From Patiria miniata (Eukaryota > Echinodermata > Asteroidea > Valvatida > Asterinidae): a stretch of DNA of 64,000 nt. This document shows, piece by piece, positions 34,440-45,745 of this stretch (positions are counted from its first letter, which is position 1; each line of letters begins with the position of its first letter). The translations under genes were made by a program, and so were the position numbers. Below the pieces are notes generated by a model. That model had not been told where the DNA came from, did no database searches, and worked only from the letters and a program-made list of their open reading frames with translations. Location of the stretch: assembly GCF_015706575.1 (NCBI RefSeq), contig NW_024037059.1:13987730-14051729 (forward strand), given 5' to 3'.

Positions 34440-35727
34440 TCTCAGTGAAAGAGTCCAGACGTGCACAAATTTGATTGGTCCATCCGTTCCTACCTCAACG
34501 GTCCATCTCACATCACTCAAGGCGCCGTTTCCTCCATCATATAGACAATCGATGTAAATTATCACAGGCGAGCGGTTTCACAACTGCAATAATGATATGC
34601 AACTTGCTGAAGTGCCAATTTATATAATGATCAATATTGCAACCTTGCAGTCTCACTGTATCGCTTGTTCATCAAACCAAGGATGACAAACAATATGAGA
34701 CATCATGTATAGGCAGAAAAACACAACTGTGAAATAGCCATCTCTAGCAGAAGTAACTTTGTCCTAAATATACTTGCGCTCCTTGTGAAATTTAAGAAGA
34801 AAGACTAGTCTCGGTTTTATGGTCATCTATTGTTCCTCTGCCTGGCTATTGGTGCATAAAATAATGATCTTGGTATATAAAGTTAGCAGGCAGTGAAGTC
34901 TTCCACCATGGCTTAAATTCACCAGGAATGCTGGTCACTCTCAAGCATTTGTGTCCTTTCACATGATGATGGCCGGGAACTTTTGCAAGATTTCTAAAGC
35001 ATGGGAAAAGGTCTCAAGCCTTGCGAGTTTTATGTGAAAATGGCTTACTAAATAGGTTTATTGCCTATTCAGAGGACTGGCTAGTCAGCACATTGTGACT
35101 AGCTTCACGCCCGCCTAAAATATACAATTTTTACGTTTAGATTCTCTGAAAAATACGGTATTTCAAGTGAACAGGCTATAAAAAGTAATAATTTGAATTT
35201 CCCAAGGTTTTAAGAAAGAGTACTTTAAAAAAATAGTATAAGGGCCTATATTCAAGAAACGGCATGCGGCAGCAAATCATCGCATTGTAGCCGTCTCATA
35301 GAATCCCATAACAAATCAGATAACTCAGACAATTTCCGAAAACAAAATAATGTAACCTATGTTTTTGTTGTTTATACCAGTCCTGTTTAAACCCATAAAA
35401 GAGAACGCGTAAAAAATCACTACAAAAGCCCTTTTAAAAACATTCAACATGTGATACAACCCGAATGCACCCGCATTCATCTCATGCTGAAAGCATCTAG
35501 TAGCACAGCTAGTAGCACACCGATCTGTATTGCCCACAAATGTCAAAAGTTCATGCATGGGTACGGGTACTTTGCAGGGACTCACCTAGTCTTGGTTGCA
35601 AGACGTTACTATCTGCGTTGTTTGTGTACGTGTGTAATCATACTAATGAATACTTTTGTAAAACAATTGTTTTCAATCAACAGAGGGCGCACTACACAGG
35701 ACCACAGCGCGCATATTATACGGACGA
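34440..35727. other. Intergenic DNA between fibrinogen-domain gene and HNMT copy 1
   Basis: About 1.3 kb of unremarkable AT-rich sequence lies between two divergently transcribed genes. It presumably contains both promoters. I see no gene, RNA or clear repeat in it. Confidence 0.5.
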
Positions 35728-35737
35728 TATATTTATA
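35728..35737 (+). promoter_or_regulatory. Possible TATA element of HNMT copy 1
   Basis: tatatttata resembles tatatattta at 40698-40707 upstream of the second HNMT-like gene. If used, the hairpin element at 35751-36074 would fall in the transcribed 5' leader. Confidence 0.35.
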
Positions 35738-35750
35738 CGCGGTACTAAGA

Positions 35751-36074
35751 AAGTGTATTTAGGACATGACCAAAAAAAAAAATTCCGGCCCTCTATTTCG
35801 CCCGGGCGGATTACTATTTCGCCCGGGCGGATTACTAATTCGCCCGGGCAGACTACTAATTCGCCAAGGCAGATTATTAATTCTCCCGGCCGGGCAGACT
35901 ACTAATTCGCCCGGGCGAATTAGTAATCCGTCCCGGCGGGGCGAAAAAGTAATTCGCCCGGGCGAGTTAGTAATCCGCTCGGGCGAAATAGTAATCCGCC
36001 CGGGCGAAATAGTAATCCGCCCGGGCGAAATAGAGGGCCGGAAATTTTGTTTTGGTCATGTCCTAAATACACTT
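35751..36074. mobile_element. 324-bp fold-back element just upstream of HNMT copy 1
   Basis: Left aagtgtatttaggacatgac and right gtcatgtcctaaatacactt are exact inverted copies. Continuing inward, ccggccctctatttcgcccg pairs with cgggcgaaatagagggccgg. Each arm carries several ~22-24 bp units of the form cgcccgggcggattactaat. The whole element can fold into one long imperfect hairpin. It ends 15 bp before the ATG at 36090. Frames through it encode only a repeated PGRITxSPGR-like peptide and are artefacts. Confidence 0.9.
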
Positions 36075-36089
36075 CCGTAGAAAACAGTC

Positions 36090-39000
36090 ATGGCTGGCGC
36101 GAGTATAGAATCTTTGCGACATTTGTCCGACGATGCTGATTATTACGTGACAGCCTTAGACTTGTACAATCGTGAGAGCAGACGGGTGCAGAGGATTTGC
36201 GAATGGGTGGATGGAAACCTGCATGCAATGGCTACTTCTATGGATGTTACACTGCAGAAGGAGGATTCATTCAGCGTGCTGAGTGTCGGCGCTGGAGATG
36301 GTAAAGTAACGTTCCCCATATTAATGCTATAGGTTGTGAACCTGTTGCTGTCCCTACCTCCATGATTTACCTAACTCAAAAAGGGTAATGATACTTATAG
36401 CATGGAGGTAGAATTCTACCTCCATGCTTATAGCGACCATAGCTCCATGTAGCGACCATCCCCACACAGTAGTTGACTCATGCACTAAATTTGTACTCTC
36501 TATGAACAACTTTGCCCTGAATTTGTGCAATAAACCACGGACACTCTGTGCGTGGGGCCCTGACCTTGTGTAAACACAGCCCACACATTCATTGCGTGAT
36601 AACAGTTCAAATGGATCGGGCCATGGGTGTACACATGTACATGTACACAGTACATGTACATGTACATGTACATAAGCCCGGTTCATACTCGGCGCGAAAG
36701 CGACTCGGGAACGCGAATTTGTCACGTGATGGCAAGTATTCGCGTTGCGAATTCGTAAAAGTTGAACATATTTTAACTTGGGCGAATTTCGCAGCGAATC
36801 TTTCATGACGTCCAATTCGCTTCGCATTCGCGTGGAGTATGAACCGGGCTGTAGTGCACAATACATTTTTTAAAGTCAAAAACTGTTCAGCTATATGAAG
36901 TTTCAATGTAAAAGTACTCATGTTTTCTGCAGCACATCAAACAATGGTCTGTATACAAGATTTAATAAGCAAACTACTTAAAAATGTGATACGTATATAG
37001 ACTGCACTATAAAGGCGAGATAACGCAATCCATGCACAAATACACCCCTCTATGAACTAATATGCTATGGTCCGACAAACATGAACTGCAAAAAGACTTG
37101 TTTTGCCGATATCCAGAGGATGTTATGAAAATAACAGAAAACCTATGGTATGAAGGCATATTCATGCACTGGAAAATGTAGTTTGAAGGCGTTGAATTGG
37201 TGAAAAACGAACTATCAAGAGGACACAACGAACAGTTCCAACGGTGCTTCTAATAATGTCGGCGAGCCTGAACGCGTGGCCTGACCTTGTTCCCCGTTCA
37301 ACCTTGAACCTACCAATACACGCGTGGTTATTATGCATGGAGCCAGACTACAGAGACACGTTGCATAAGAGTAAATACAAATGTATAATCGGATTATGGT
37401 CCAGAGAAGAGACGTTCCATGATTGGAAGCAAAAAAAGCCCCTTCGTCCACTCTTCCAATCAAAATTATTCTTATAATGTGTGGAAAGGAAATTTCATGT
37501 AGTTTATTCAGAAGTGCGAGTTGAGTCTGTGGGACAAAGAGAACGACTGTATTGATCATTTTCCGGTGGGTTGTCTCACACAATTGAACGGTTCAATTGT
37601 ATGAGACAACCCACCGGAAAATGATCAATAATCGTGTTGACTTCCATTGACTTTGCCGATTTTGATGTTTTACGCCCGTTTTTGGATTGAAAAAAGCCCC
37701 TTTTCCCCGTGCATCATATATCTGTTATAAATAACAATTCTACAGGTAATAATCTGAACTTCCAAATGCGTAGCGAGTTGGTTAGAAACATAGACGTACT
37801 TTCTTTTTACCGACAAAAGTTTGCAACGAGGGCTCTGTTTTCGTGTCATTTTTATGAGCAGATGCGCGCAAGTTGTTCATAAAAGGGAAAAAAATATTGC
37901 AACCTGACGCCACTTCCGCGATTGTGTACAAAGTCTATGGAGAGTCAAGAAAATGTTTCGAGTATTTCCTAACAAAATTGGAAACGTTTCTCGGTCCCAG
38001 ATTCATTGAGTTGATATATGAAGATTAATTGGCGTCACGTTGCAACATTTTTCCCTCTTAAGTTTTGGGGAGGGAGCAGTAGACTAGAGCTTATGATCCG
38101 AGATGCAAATTTAGTAAATCTATCATAGTGACATGGATACAAGAACATGTACTCTTGTCTCCTAACAGGCATAGTTGACCACAGAATCTTGGGCCATCTA
38201 CGAGACAGCGCGCATCCTCAGCTTCGCGCAGTCATCTTGGAACCTGACTCTCACATGATGCAGCAGTACCAAGACCTAGTCAGCAAGGAGTCTACCAAAC
38301 TACAAGGTGTGGACCTTGACTGGAGACAGCAGACATTTCAGGAGTTTCAAGCCACCGCCAAGGAAGATGATAAGTTTCATTTCATCAGCTGCATCAACTC
38401 CCTCTACTATTGTGGAGACTTGGAGAAGTCTCTCAAATTTCTTTACGAAAAACTGGATAGTGGAGGGCTTTTGCTCATTACGATTCTGTCAGGTATTTTA
38501 TACTATAACATTATACTAATATCACGCTACTTTGAGGTATTCATAGCGCTAGCTTGACGTTGCTACATTTATAGAAGGCGAAAATGCAGGCATACATTTT
38601 GATCTCTTTTTCTGTGATGTTGGAGTTGGGATGGGGGCTGTGAAAGTACATACTTTCGTGTTGGTGGCTTAATCGTGATGTATTGATGGACGCAATATGC
38701 TTGCCAATATTAATTTTATGGTTGATGCCACGTCATGTACTTATATGAAAGCTTTTATTCCTTTTCGTTTGAGAACGACATTCCTTTAATACATTTAAGA
38801 ATTCCCAATTATTGATGTCTTTCAGCTTGTGTTGGTGATTTTATGACAAGTAATTTGTTTATATATTTTGTTTGATTTGTTTCTTTCCAGCGGAGGGAGG
38901 ACTAGGGAAACTGTGGCAGCACCTCTCTAATACGTCCATCAGCCAGAGACAGTTCACATCTTGTTACCTCCAAGAAACATGTAAGAAGCAGAACATACCA

Positions 39001-39249
39001 ATAGCAGAGATGCAAAAGATCAGCATCCAGTGCGACATTTCCCCCTGCTTCGATCATCAACTCTCCCAAGACGGGAACACCCTTCTTGATTTCCTGACCC
39101 ACACAGTCAACTTCGCCCAGAACGCCCCGGCCGAGTATCGAGACGATGTACTTCGGTTCTTGGGGAGTCCAGAGTGTTCGGTCCGAGGATCAGGGGGCAA
39201 GGTCATCCTGGATGCAAGCAATGTTGCTGTTCTTATACGAAAGCAGTGA
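36090..39249 (+). CDS. HNMT-like: Histamine N-methyltransferase-like protein, tandem copy 1
   Basis: A SAM-dependent methyltransferase related to HNMT, a cytosolic enzyme that N-methylates histamine in vertebrates. Exons: 36090-36300, 38169-38492, 38891-39249 (297 residues; human HNMT has 292). The SAM-binding motif I is SVLSVGAGDGIVD (~residue 62), where human reads ILSIGGGAGEID. The downstream regions DKFHFISCINSLYYCGDLEK, LLLITILS and GNTLLDFLTHTVNFAQNAPA match WDFIHMIQMLYYV, LIIVVSG and the LLWDFLTETCNFNATAPP region. The human histamine-binding E28 falls on a non-acidic residue in a gapless reading of YNRESRRVQRICEWVD, so histamine may not be the substrate. Intron 1 contains several inverted repeats. 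A possible polyadenylation signal is at 40080-40085, giving a long 3' UTR. Confidence 0.88.
36675..36850. repeat. 176-bp MITE with agcccggttcatact ends
   Basis: agcccggttcatactcggcg and its counterpart cgtggagtatgaaccgggct are inverted; the interior has repeated ttcgc/gcgaa motifs. It is in intron 1 of HNMT copy 1. Immediately upstream (36630-36672) is a tacatg microsatellite, and a 30-bp perfect palindrome around gaattc lies at ~36399-36428. Confidence 0.75.
37551..37629. repeat. 79-bp near-perfect palindrome
   Basis: attgatcattttccggtggg ... cccaccggaaaatgatcaat: 38-bp arms meet at ttgaacggttcaa with only a few mismatches. There is almost no spacer, so it can extrude as a cruciform or form a tight RNA hairpin. 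It is in intron 1 of HNMT copy 1. Confidence 0.85.
37875..38062. repeat. Short inverted-repeat element
   Basis: aaaagggaaaaaaatattgc with cctgacgcc at the left is matched by inverted ggcgtcacgttgcaacattt at the right. The arms are ~30 bp with ~125 bp between. It is in intron 1 of HNMT copy 1, ~100 bp before exon 2. Confidence 0.6.
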
Positions 39250-40697
39250 TGGAATGCACACAAGTCACTGTTCTATTTTGTGTAATTTCACAGATTTGTT
39301 ATTGAATCAACCACAAGTCAATTTTACTAAACAGTATGTTGTTTGTGGATGTGGTGAGGCTATACATTGACTTACTGGATGGTACCGGGGTATTAAAACC
39401 ACTTCTGATTATAGTATGACATTTTCCTCCTTTTTGTACTATCACCATCGGTTTTGTGTAGATGAGTTTGTCTCCCCGATATTTTGGCTCACCTGTAAAG
39501 TGTCTACTGCCAATTTCTTTTTTTTTTTTCTAAACGCTAAAAGTTTTATTTTGTTCAAGGATAAGAGTATTGCTGCACGTATTCATCAAGGTGGTAAATT
39601 TAGTTGTTTACATAAAGATACATGCTAATTACACTCTTTATTTTTCAGTAACCGTAAATGCTTGTTGTAAAAATGTAATAATTTGATTTTGTGTACCCGA
39701 TAAATGTCTCTACTCCCAATGAGCCTCCACAAAGTTCGTTATTTGATAACTTCATGCGCATGCTGACTTTTGGGACACTTATTTATACTTGGCCAAAGCA
39801 TGCATGAAATCAACACGCAAAAGTTATCAGAACTCATGAACTATAGGACTATCACTTTTATTAATCCTGGCCATCTTAATTTGGGTTTTGTTCTGTTCTT
39901 GTTTTGTCTTATTTTGAAACAACAACCTTGCCTTGTTATCATTGCTGCCTTTATTCATACCTCCTTGCTTTTGTTCACACTTATTTGTATTGTTTCATGA
40001 CTTCTTATACTTGTACTCTTGTCTTCTGTAGAGTTACATTGTCATATTCTCTGCATATGTTTGTTGCAAATCTTGGCCGAATAAATAATAATAATAATAA
40101 TAATAATAACCACTAACTTGTACTCCATTGAGTCGGCGGGGCAACACGCACGGACTCAACAGAAGCTGGTGCTATTCATACTTTGTGTTTTGTCCTTGAT
40201 TCGATTATAATCTTAACAAAGATTGCACGATTAAATCCGGCTTTACGAGCCCATGCATTGCCTCTTCAACCATCGGTTGACCGCCACCGGACTCTGCTCC
40301 GGCCGTTCGCTCTTTTCACGCTCCGCCATTGGGCATGCACAGCGTCGACCTTGCAACTTTACCATTACTGGACCAAGCCCAGTCTAAAGTGGCTTTCTTA
40401 GCTGTTGGTAGCTTTCCAGCACTTAACTGGCGCATCACTCATCACTCAAATTCTGATGGGAGGCAGGCTGGCTCTAAACAACAGACGCATATACATTGGG
40501 GATAGCCTGAGTGCTTATCAAGAATATATTTATGGTCATCAACTGATTAAATAGCCATTATCTTAGTAGGGGGCTCATGAATACGAACCCGGGATTCACG
40601 GGTTCGCGAAAGCCACATTAGACTAGGCTTGGTCCAGTAATGACAATAAAAATAGTTTAGTGATCTGAACCCTGACACGGGAATCACTGGAACCGGC
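39250..40697. other. 3' UTR of HNMT copy 1 and spacer to copy 2
   Basis: AT-rich 3' sequence ends in aataaa and an (ATA)n microsatellite at 40080-40111. From ~40305 to 40400 a block (gctcttttcacgctccgcc, ggaccaagcccagtctaaag) recurs inverted at ~40615-40775 (gactaggcttggtccagtaa, gtgaaaagagcgaattgcta). These arms form another loose inverted repeat over the promoter of the next gene. No coding gene is supported. Confidence 0.5.
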
Positions 40698-40707
40698 TAT
40701 ATATTTA
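40698..40707 (+). promoter_or_regulatory. Putative TATA box of HNMT copy 2
   Basis: tatatattta lies 117 bp upstream of the start codon at 40815, a plausible distance for a TATA element with a ~85-nt leader. Confidence 0.4.
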
Positions 40708-40814
40708 TTGTGTAAAGCTGCCTGATCGAGGCACTGCATGCCCATTACAGTGCGAAAGTGTGAAAAGAGCGAATTGCTAGTGATACTGACAGACCTAGCT
40801 ACCCGCACCCCACC

Positions 40815-42990
40815 ATGCAGCTGCAAGATTTGTCTTCGAGTGGCGACTACTACATCACAGCGATAAAGGTGTATCGCCAAGCTAGTGGTTGGGGGAGACT
40901 TTGGAAAGTGATCGATTGGATGAATGAACATTTACCTGCATTAGTTGGTTCCCTTGGCTCTTCTGCAGTCGTCGATGGTGGCATTAATATGCTCAGTGTG
41001 GGAGCAGGGTGCGGTATGTTTAGTTTACACAGTCATAAACATTATGTTTACATTACTTGTTTGTTTCCCACTTTTACACGTACCTTTTCACGGGGGGGCT
41101 CATTTACTGGTAGCGATCCTCATGATACGTTTTAACAATGAAAGCTTATTGTTTTCCCCAAAATTTTGAACGTAATAATGCAAAGGGGAGGCATACCTTG
41201 AACTTGGGGGGGGGGGTGCTCCCCCCCCCCCCCCCCCCCCCCCCCGTTACCCCACATGCTCCACCAATACGGATAAAAGGCCGATACTTGCTAATTCATC
41301 ATTTGAACTATGATTCTTGCACAGGTACTATCGACAGTAAAATTCTACATCATCTTCTAGACAGCGCGCATCCTAAGCTTCGCGCAGTCATCTTGGAACC
41401 TGACTCTCACATGATGCAGCAGTACCAAGACCTAGTCAGCAAGGAGTCTACCAAACTACAAGGTGTGGACTTTGACTGGAGACAGCAGACATTTCAGGAG
41501 TTTCAAGCCACCGCCAAGGAAGATGACAAGTTTCATTTCATCAGCTGTATCAGCTCCATCTATTACTGTGGAGACTTGGAGAAGTCTCTCAAATTTCTTT
41601 ACGAAAAACTGGATAGTGGAGGACTTTTGCTCATTACGACTACGTCAGGTAATTTAGCATTATAGGCATATGCCTTTTACATGCACAGATTTTAGACTCA
41701 TATACAATTAAATCTTGCATAAACCAGAATCTTAGGAACAATGTCAGTATCTCATTTTAATGTCGAAATTAATCTGATACAACCCTGGCTATTATAGTAA
41801 CGTATATTGAGCTGGAGTACTCGTGTCAGTACAGTGGCCAAACTGAAGATGAAGCCGAGGTTTCGAAAACTGCGATACATCTTCCACTAACTTAAAGCGC
41901 GCCCTCAATTAGGACCACTTGCTTTCACATTCGTGTATTATGGTAAATCAAATCAGTGTAACATTGTTATAATGTTTTAAAACACAGCTTGGGTGATTCC
42001 TTTGTATTGCACCCACCCCGTATTTTTTCCCCATTTATTTTTGGAAAATAATGTAACAAGTTAAAAGTATGTTAGGGTACAATCTTTACACTGTAGGGAG
42101 AATTGCTCACCCGTGCAGAAAACCCATTACTCGTTACCATATAACGATTAAAAAAATAATAATAACTAGAGGTTGTAGGAACAACCCCACGGTGTTGGGC
42201 CATGGACTACCGCAAACTTTGCCACACACATCAACTCAAAATATGCATGTTTAAATCCATGTTTGACTTTTTCAACATGCCGCCAGAGGGTGCTCTAACA
42301 TTTGATGACGTCTATGGTAAAAATGTTGTACACGTACTGTCTAGGCAGACACTCACATCGTTGAAAGCAAGTTCGCATCAATTTCAAATAATAAGGCACT
42401 TCCGGTTTCGACCGATTTTTTTAGCAATTTTTGAAGGTTTAAAGTTCTTTTATTGTAACTTCCGATCTGATGACGTAATCAATTTTTTTTTCGCGCATAG
42501 GTCTTGTATGCATGAGTTGAGTTGATGTGTGTGGCAAAATTTGCAGTAATCCATGGCCCGACACCGTGTGGTTGTTCCTACAACCTCTAGTTGATATTGC
42601 TTTTACCTTGTATTATTAGCTGACAGCGGTTTTGGAAAACTGTGGAAGTATCTGAGCGTCAATCTGGCTAGAGAAGGGGAACACCTGATGTCTACAGACA
42701 TCCAAGAGGCGTGCTATAAACTGAACATTCCTATCGCAGAGGTTCAGACTATCAAGATATATTGCGATATCTCATCATGCTTCAATGCTCCCCCTCATCA
42801 ACTCTCCCAAGACGGGAGCATCCTTCTTGATTTCCTGACTCATATCGTCAACTTCGCCCAGAACGCCCCGGCCGGGTTTCGAGACGATGTGCTTCGGCTC
42901 TTGGGGAGTCAAGAATGCTCGGTCAGAGGACCAGAGGGCCAGGTCAACCTGGACGCAAGCAATTCCATTTTTCTCATCCGACGAGAGTAA
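40815..42990 (+). CDS. HNMT-like: Histamine N-methyltransferase-like protein, tandem copy 2
   Basis: Tandem paralogue of the gene at 36090, also three exons and 297 residues: 40815-41013, 41325-41648, 42620-42990. The splice phases and exon 2 length (324 nt) are identical. The SAM-binding motif is MLSVGAGCGTID; the C-terminal block ILLDFLTHIVNFAQNAPAGF follows human HNMT. Exon 2 from gacagcgcgcatcct onward is ~96% identical to copy 1 (about a dozen differences in ~290 nt by eye). Exon 1 and the first half of exon 3 are strongly diverged. The position of human E28 is again not acidic in a gapless reading. Intron 1 carries long G and C runs (41206-41245). Intron 2 contains a fold-back element. 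Polyadenylation signals lie at 43188-43193 and 43199-43204. Confidence 0.87.
42164..42592. mobile_element. 429-bp TIR element with ~70-bp arms
   Basis: aactagaggttgtaggaaca at the left pairs with tgttcctacaacctctagtt at the right. The arms continue through ccatggactaccgcaaactt to catcaactc/gagttgatg, ~70 bp in all. The centre is AT-rich and non-coding. It ends 27 bp before exon 3 of HNMT copy 2. Confidence 0.85.
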
Positions 42991-43204
42991 CGAAAAACGT
43001 TTCATGTCTACATCAACAAGAACCACCGGTGTTATTTTATATTACGCGTTTTCTTTTTTGACAAAAAATACTGACTGATTTTGACAAAATGTAGTACATG
43101 TATATACATGTACCTCTATACGAAACAAGTAGTTTTTTTTTTTTTAGCATTACTTTGTCAAAACATTTTCCTTAATGGACTGAAAGAAATAAACGTAGAA
43201 TAAA

Positions 43205-44787
43205 GGTTTATGGTGTGTGGTAATGTTGTAGGTTCTAAATTAATCAGTACAATTTTGTCACAATTATGATTTGTCAAGAGTTTGAGGGGCCATGACTTTA
43301 AGCACGGCAATCGCCCAGCCTGTCGTTAAACTGGAATAGCGCCCTCAAGTCGTTTTTTCTTGTTTGGTCTGGCTCGCTGTTAAAGAACTTGTACTTACAT
43401 GTATTTTATTCCTCCATTATTAAACCAGTATCCCAAATGGTTGAACTAGTTTACAAGGAAAGAGGAAGGAAATAAAAAAGCAAAGCCTTGGGAAATGAGT
43501 TTGACTTTTGTTCATTATAAATGTTTTACTCGCTTGTTTGATTGTACATTCCAATCGAGCTGAATATTTCCTAAAAATCACGATTCTGTATGTCAGTTAT
43601 AAGCTCAGTAATGGGTTGCATCTGCAAGAAAAATATTTGATTTTTTTGACTTGAAATAATGATTCTTGTAAGAAACCTTTGGCCTCTCCGACTTTAAACG
43701 CTTGGCGGCGTCTGCCACGACGCTTGCAGCTCGAACTGTCGCCGATAACCGTGACGTCACCAGTCTAGCTGACAGACGCATCACTGCCCGAGTGCAAAAG
43801 TTCAACAAATAGGGCGAAAAAATCCTTCATGAATCTACAATTTTCCGTTTCCGAAATCATCGGGTTTCATTCAGAATCTGTTAATTTTGATTTCTAAACT
43901 ATATAAGACAATTTAATTTGATTAGGAATGCAGAGAAACGCGGTAAAATGGATAAAACGGTTGCGCGGAAGGATAAGTTGTGTATTAATAACGCCAACAG
44001 TGACAGTCTTCCTGTCGCCAAAAATACTACACAGTGCTGCAATGTGTACACATGTACATGATGTGTATTATACGTAGCGCTGGGGGTATTATCGCTGTAT
44101 GTAGTATCATGATAGTCGTACACGTATTTGCGCTGTGTGCACTATGAATGCAATGAAGGTACGTGCACATGAAAATGAACTAAGTTACTTACAATTTACA
44201 CCTTTACGAAGTGCCAGAAATATCTGTTCAGTCAAGGTGTTTGACTGCCGGCATCCTGAGGAATAGTGGAATTAACGTGAGTGGCTCGGTGTTTGTTAAT
44301 GGTGAGTAGATGCGTTCTTGTCACGATTTGTCAGAAAAATAAATTTCTGAATTTGTGAGCTGCACGAATTGGGCAGCCATTTTGATCGAGACAGAACTCG
44401 TGTTTATAATGAAAATACCGCATGGTAGACTTAGAATTGTGTAAATCTAACCTTTTCCTGTTTACTCGAAGTGATTGTTAAATTTCCTATTGAGTTTAAT
44501 TTTTACTATAAATATTCTGATTACGCAAATTTCCTGACACGATTTGAAGGAGACATGCCGTTGAAGTTGAACGGCGATCGTGAAGTGTAGGGCCCCTGTT
44601 TTGTTTTGAACAAATTAGAGTCAAAAATGTGTTTATTGATAAAAAATGACCACAATCAAAACCAGATTTTTCTCAATTCTAATGACACCCGTGTTGCAAT
44701 TTTGAACAGTTTCTTGGGGTAGAAATCACGATTTTCCTGCGCGCACGCGCGGTTTGTGCCTTGCGATTCAGCGTGCTGTGCGTGTTG
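43205..44787. other. Intergenic DNA
   Basis: About 1.6 kb downstream of HNMT copy 2, AT-rich, with no gene, RNA or clear repeat that I can support. Confidence 0.5.
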
Positions 44788-44796
44788 AGCAGTTGA

Positions 44797-45263
44797 TAGC
44801 CCCATAAATGTGGCCTATTTACTGGACTGCCTCCGTAAACATAGGCCACACATCCACATGTACAAAAATCGTGTCGACGGAGCCAAATTTTGATTTTCAC
44901 ATTTAGGCTTAGTTTGTAGGTTTTTTTTGCTTTAGAAGCATACTCACCCTCTTTATAGGCTAATCAGAAAGTGCTGCCTTTTTCAGATGTATATTTTTCG
45001 TGAAATTTCCAGATTCATTTTTACACGTTTGCGTATCAAAATTTCAACATGAAATTTCACAAAAATTAGACATCTGAAAAAGGCAGCACTTTCTGATTAG
45101 CCTGTAAAGAGGGTGAGTATGCTTCTAAAGCAAAAAAACCCTACAAACTAAGCCTAAATGTGAAAATCAAAATTTGGCTCCGTCGACACGATTTTTGTAC
45201 ATGTGGATGTGTGGCCTATGTTTACGGAGGCAGTCCAGTAAATAGGCCACATTTATGGGGCTA
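44797..45263. mobile_element. Mutator-like fold-back element with 9-bp target duplication
   Basis: Arms of ~200 bp or more run from tagccccataaatgtggcct to aggccacatttatggggcta as near-perfect inverted copies, meeting around 45030. The whole 467 bp is flanked by an exact 9-bp direct repeat, agcagttga, at 44788-44796 and 45264-45272. Very long terminal inverted repeats with a 9-bp duplication are typical of Mutator-like elements. No transposase frame is present. Confidence 0.88.
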
Positions 45264-45489
45264 AGCAGTTGAGTACATGTAGCCCTCATAAATTGCAGCT
45301 CGGCTGGTTGTGACAGGTCACATTCAGTTAAGTTCAGGCCAATCATGGAGGAATAAAAACGCACCATACGACATGATCATTTCGAAACCACGAAAGATCA
45401 AAATTCTGAATTCATTCACCATGTTCACCTTACTGCACTTAAGCCATATTCTTACTTCTTGGTTCTTAATTGTTCTTGGTTGGTTCTTC

Positions 45490-45745
45490 TCCTAAATACT
45501 CCACGTCGGAGTTTATACAGGATGCCAGAAACACCGGGGCAAACCCCTTCTCTTAGCAATAAGTGTTTAGGCCTAGTACTGGGTTCTTTTACGTGCACGG
45601 GACCTACGGCTTAATTAATGGTTAAGTGCCTTGCTTAAGAGCACAAGTGTCCGCCGGCGGGCTAGTACCCAGGTCACTGTTGTCTCTGAAACACCAGAAC
45701 ATGAGTCCGGTGCTTTTCCGCTAGGCCATGACACTCCATATAGTG
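45490..45745 (-). repeat. tRNA-derived SINE, minus strand
   Basis: Read on the minus strand there is an A-box-like tggcctagcggaaaagc near 45728. The SINE body motif cttaagcaaggcacttaacc and the segment gtgcacgtaaaagaaccca follow. A second tRNA-like fragment on the same strand (gacctagcggttaag ... aggtcgaatcc) lies at 46055-46118. Neither folds as an intact tRNA. Confidence 0.6.

Noticed and set aside
35540-36080. Open frames with PGRITxSPGR-type repeats
   Set aside because: They are produced by the cgcccgggcg units of the fold-back element, occur in several frames and have no family similarity.
40081-40111. (ATA)n tract considered as a retroposon tail
   Set aside because: No tRNA-like or LINE-like body precedes it, so it is a simple microsatellite at the end of the HNMT copy 1 3' region.
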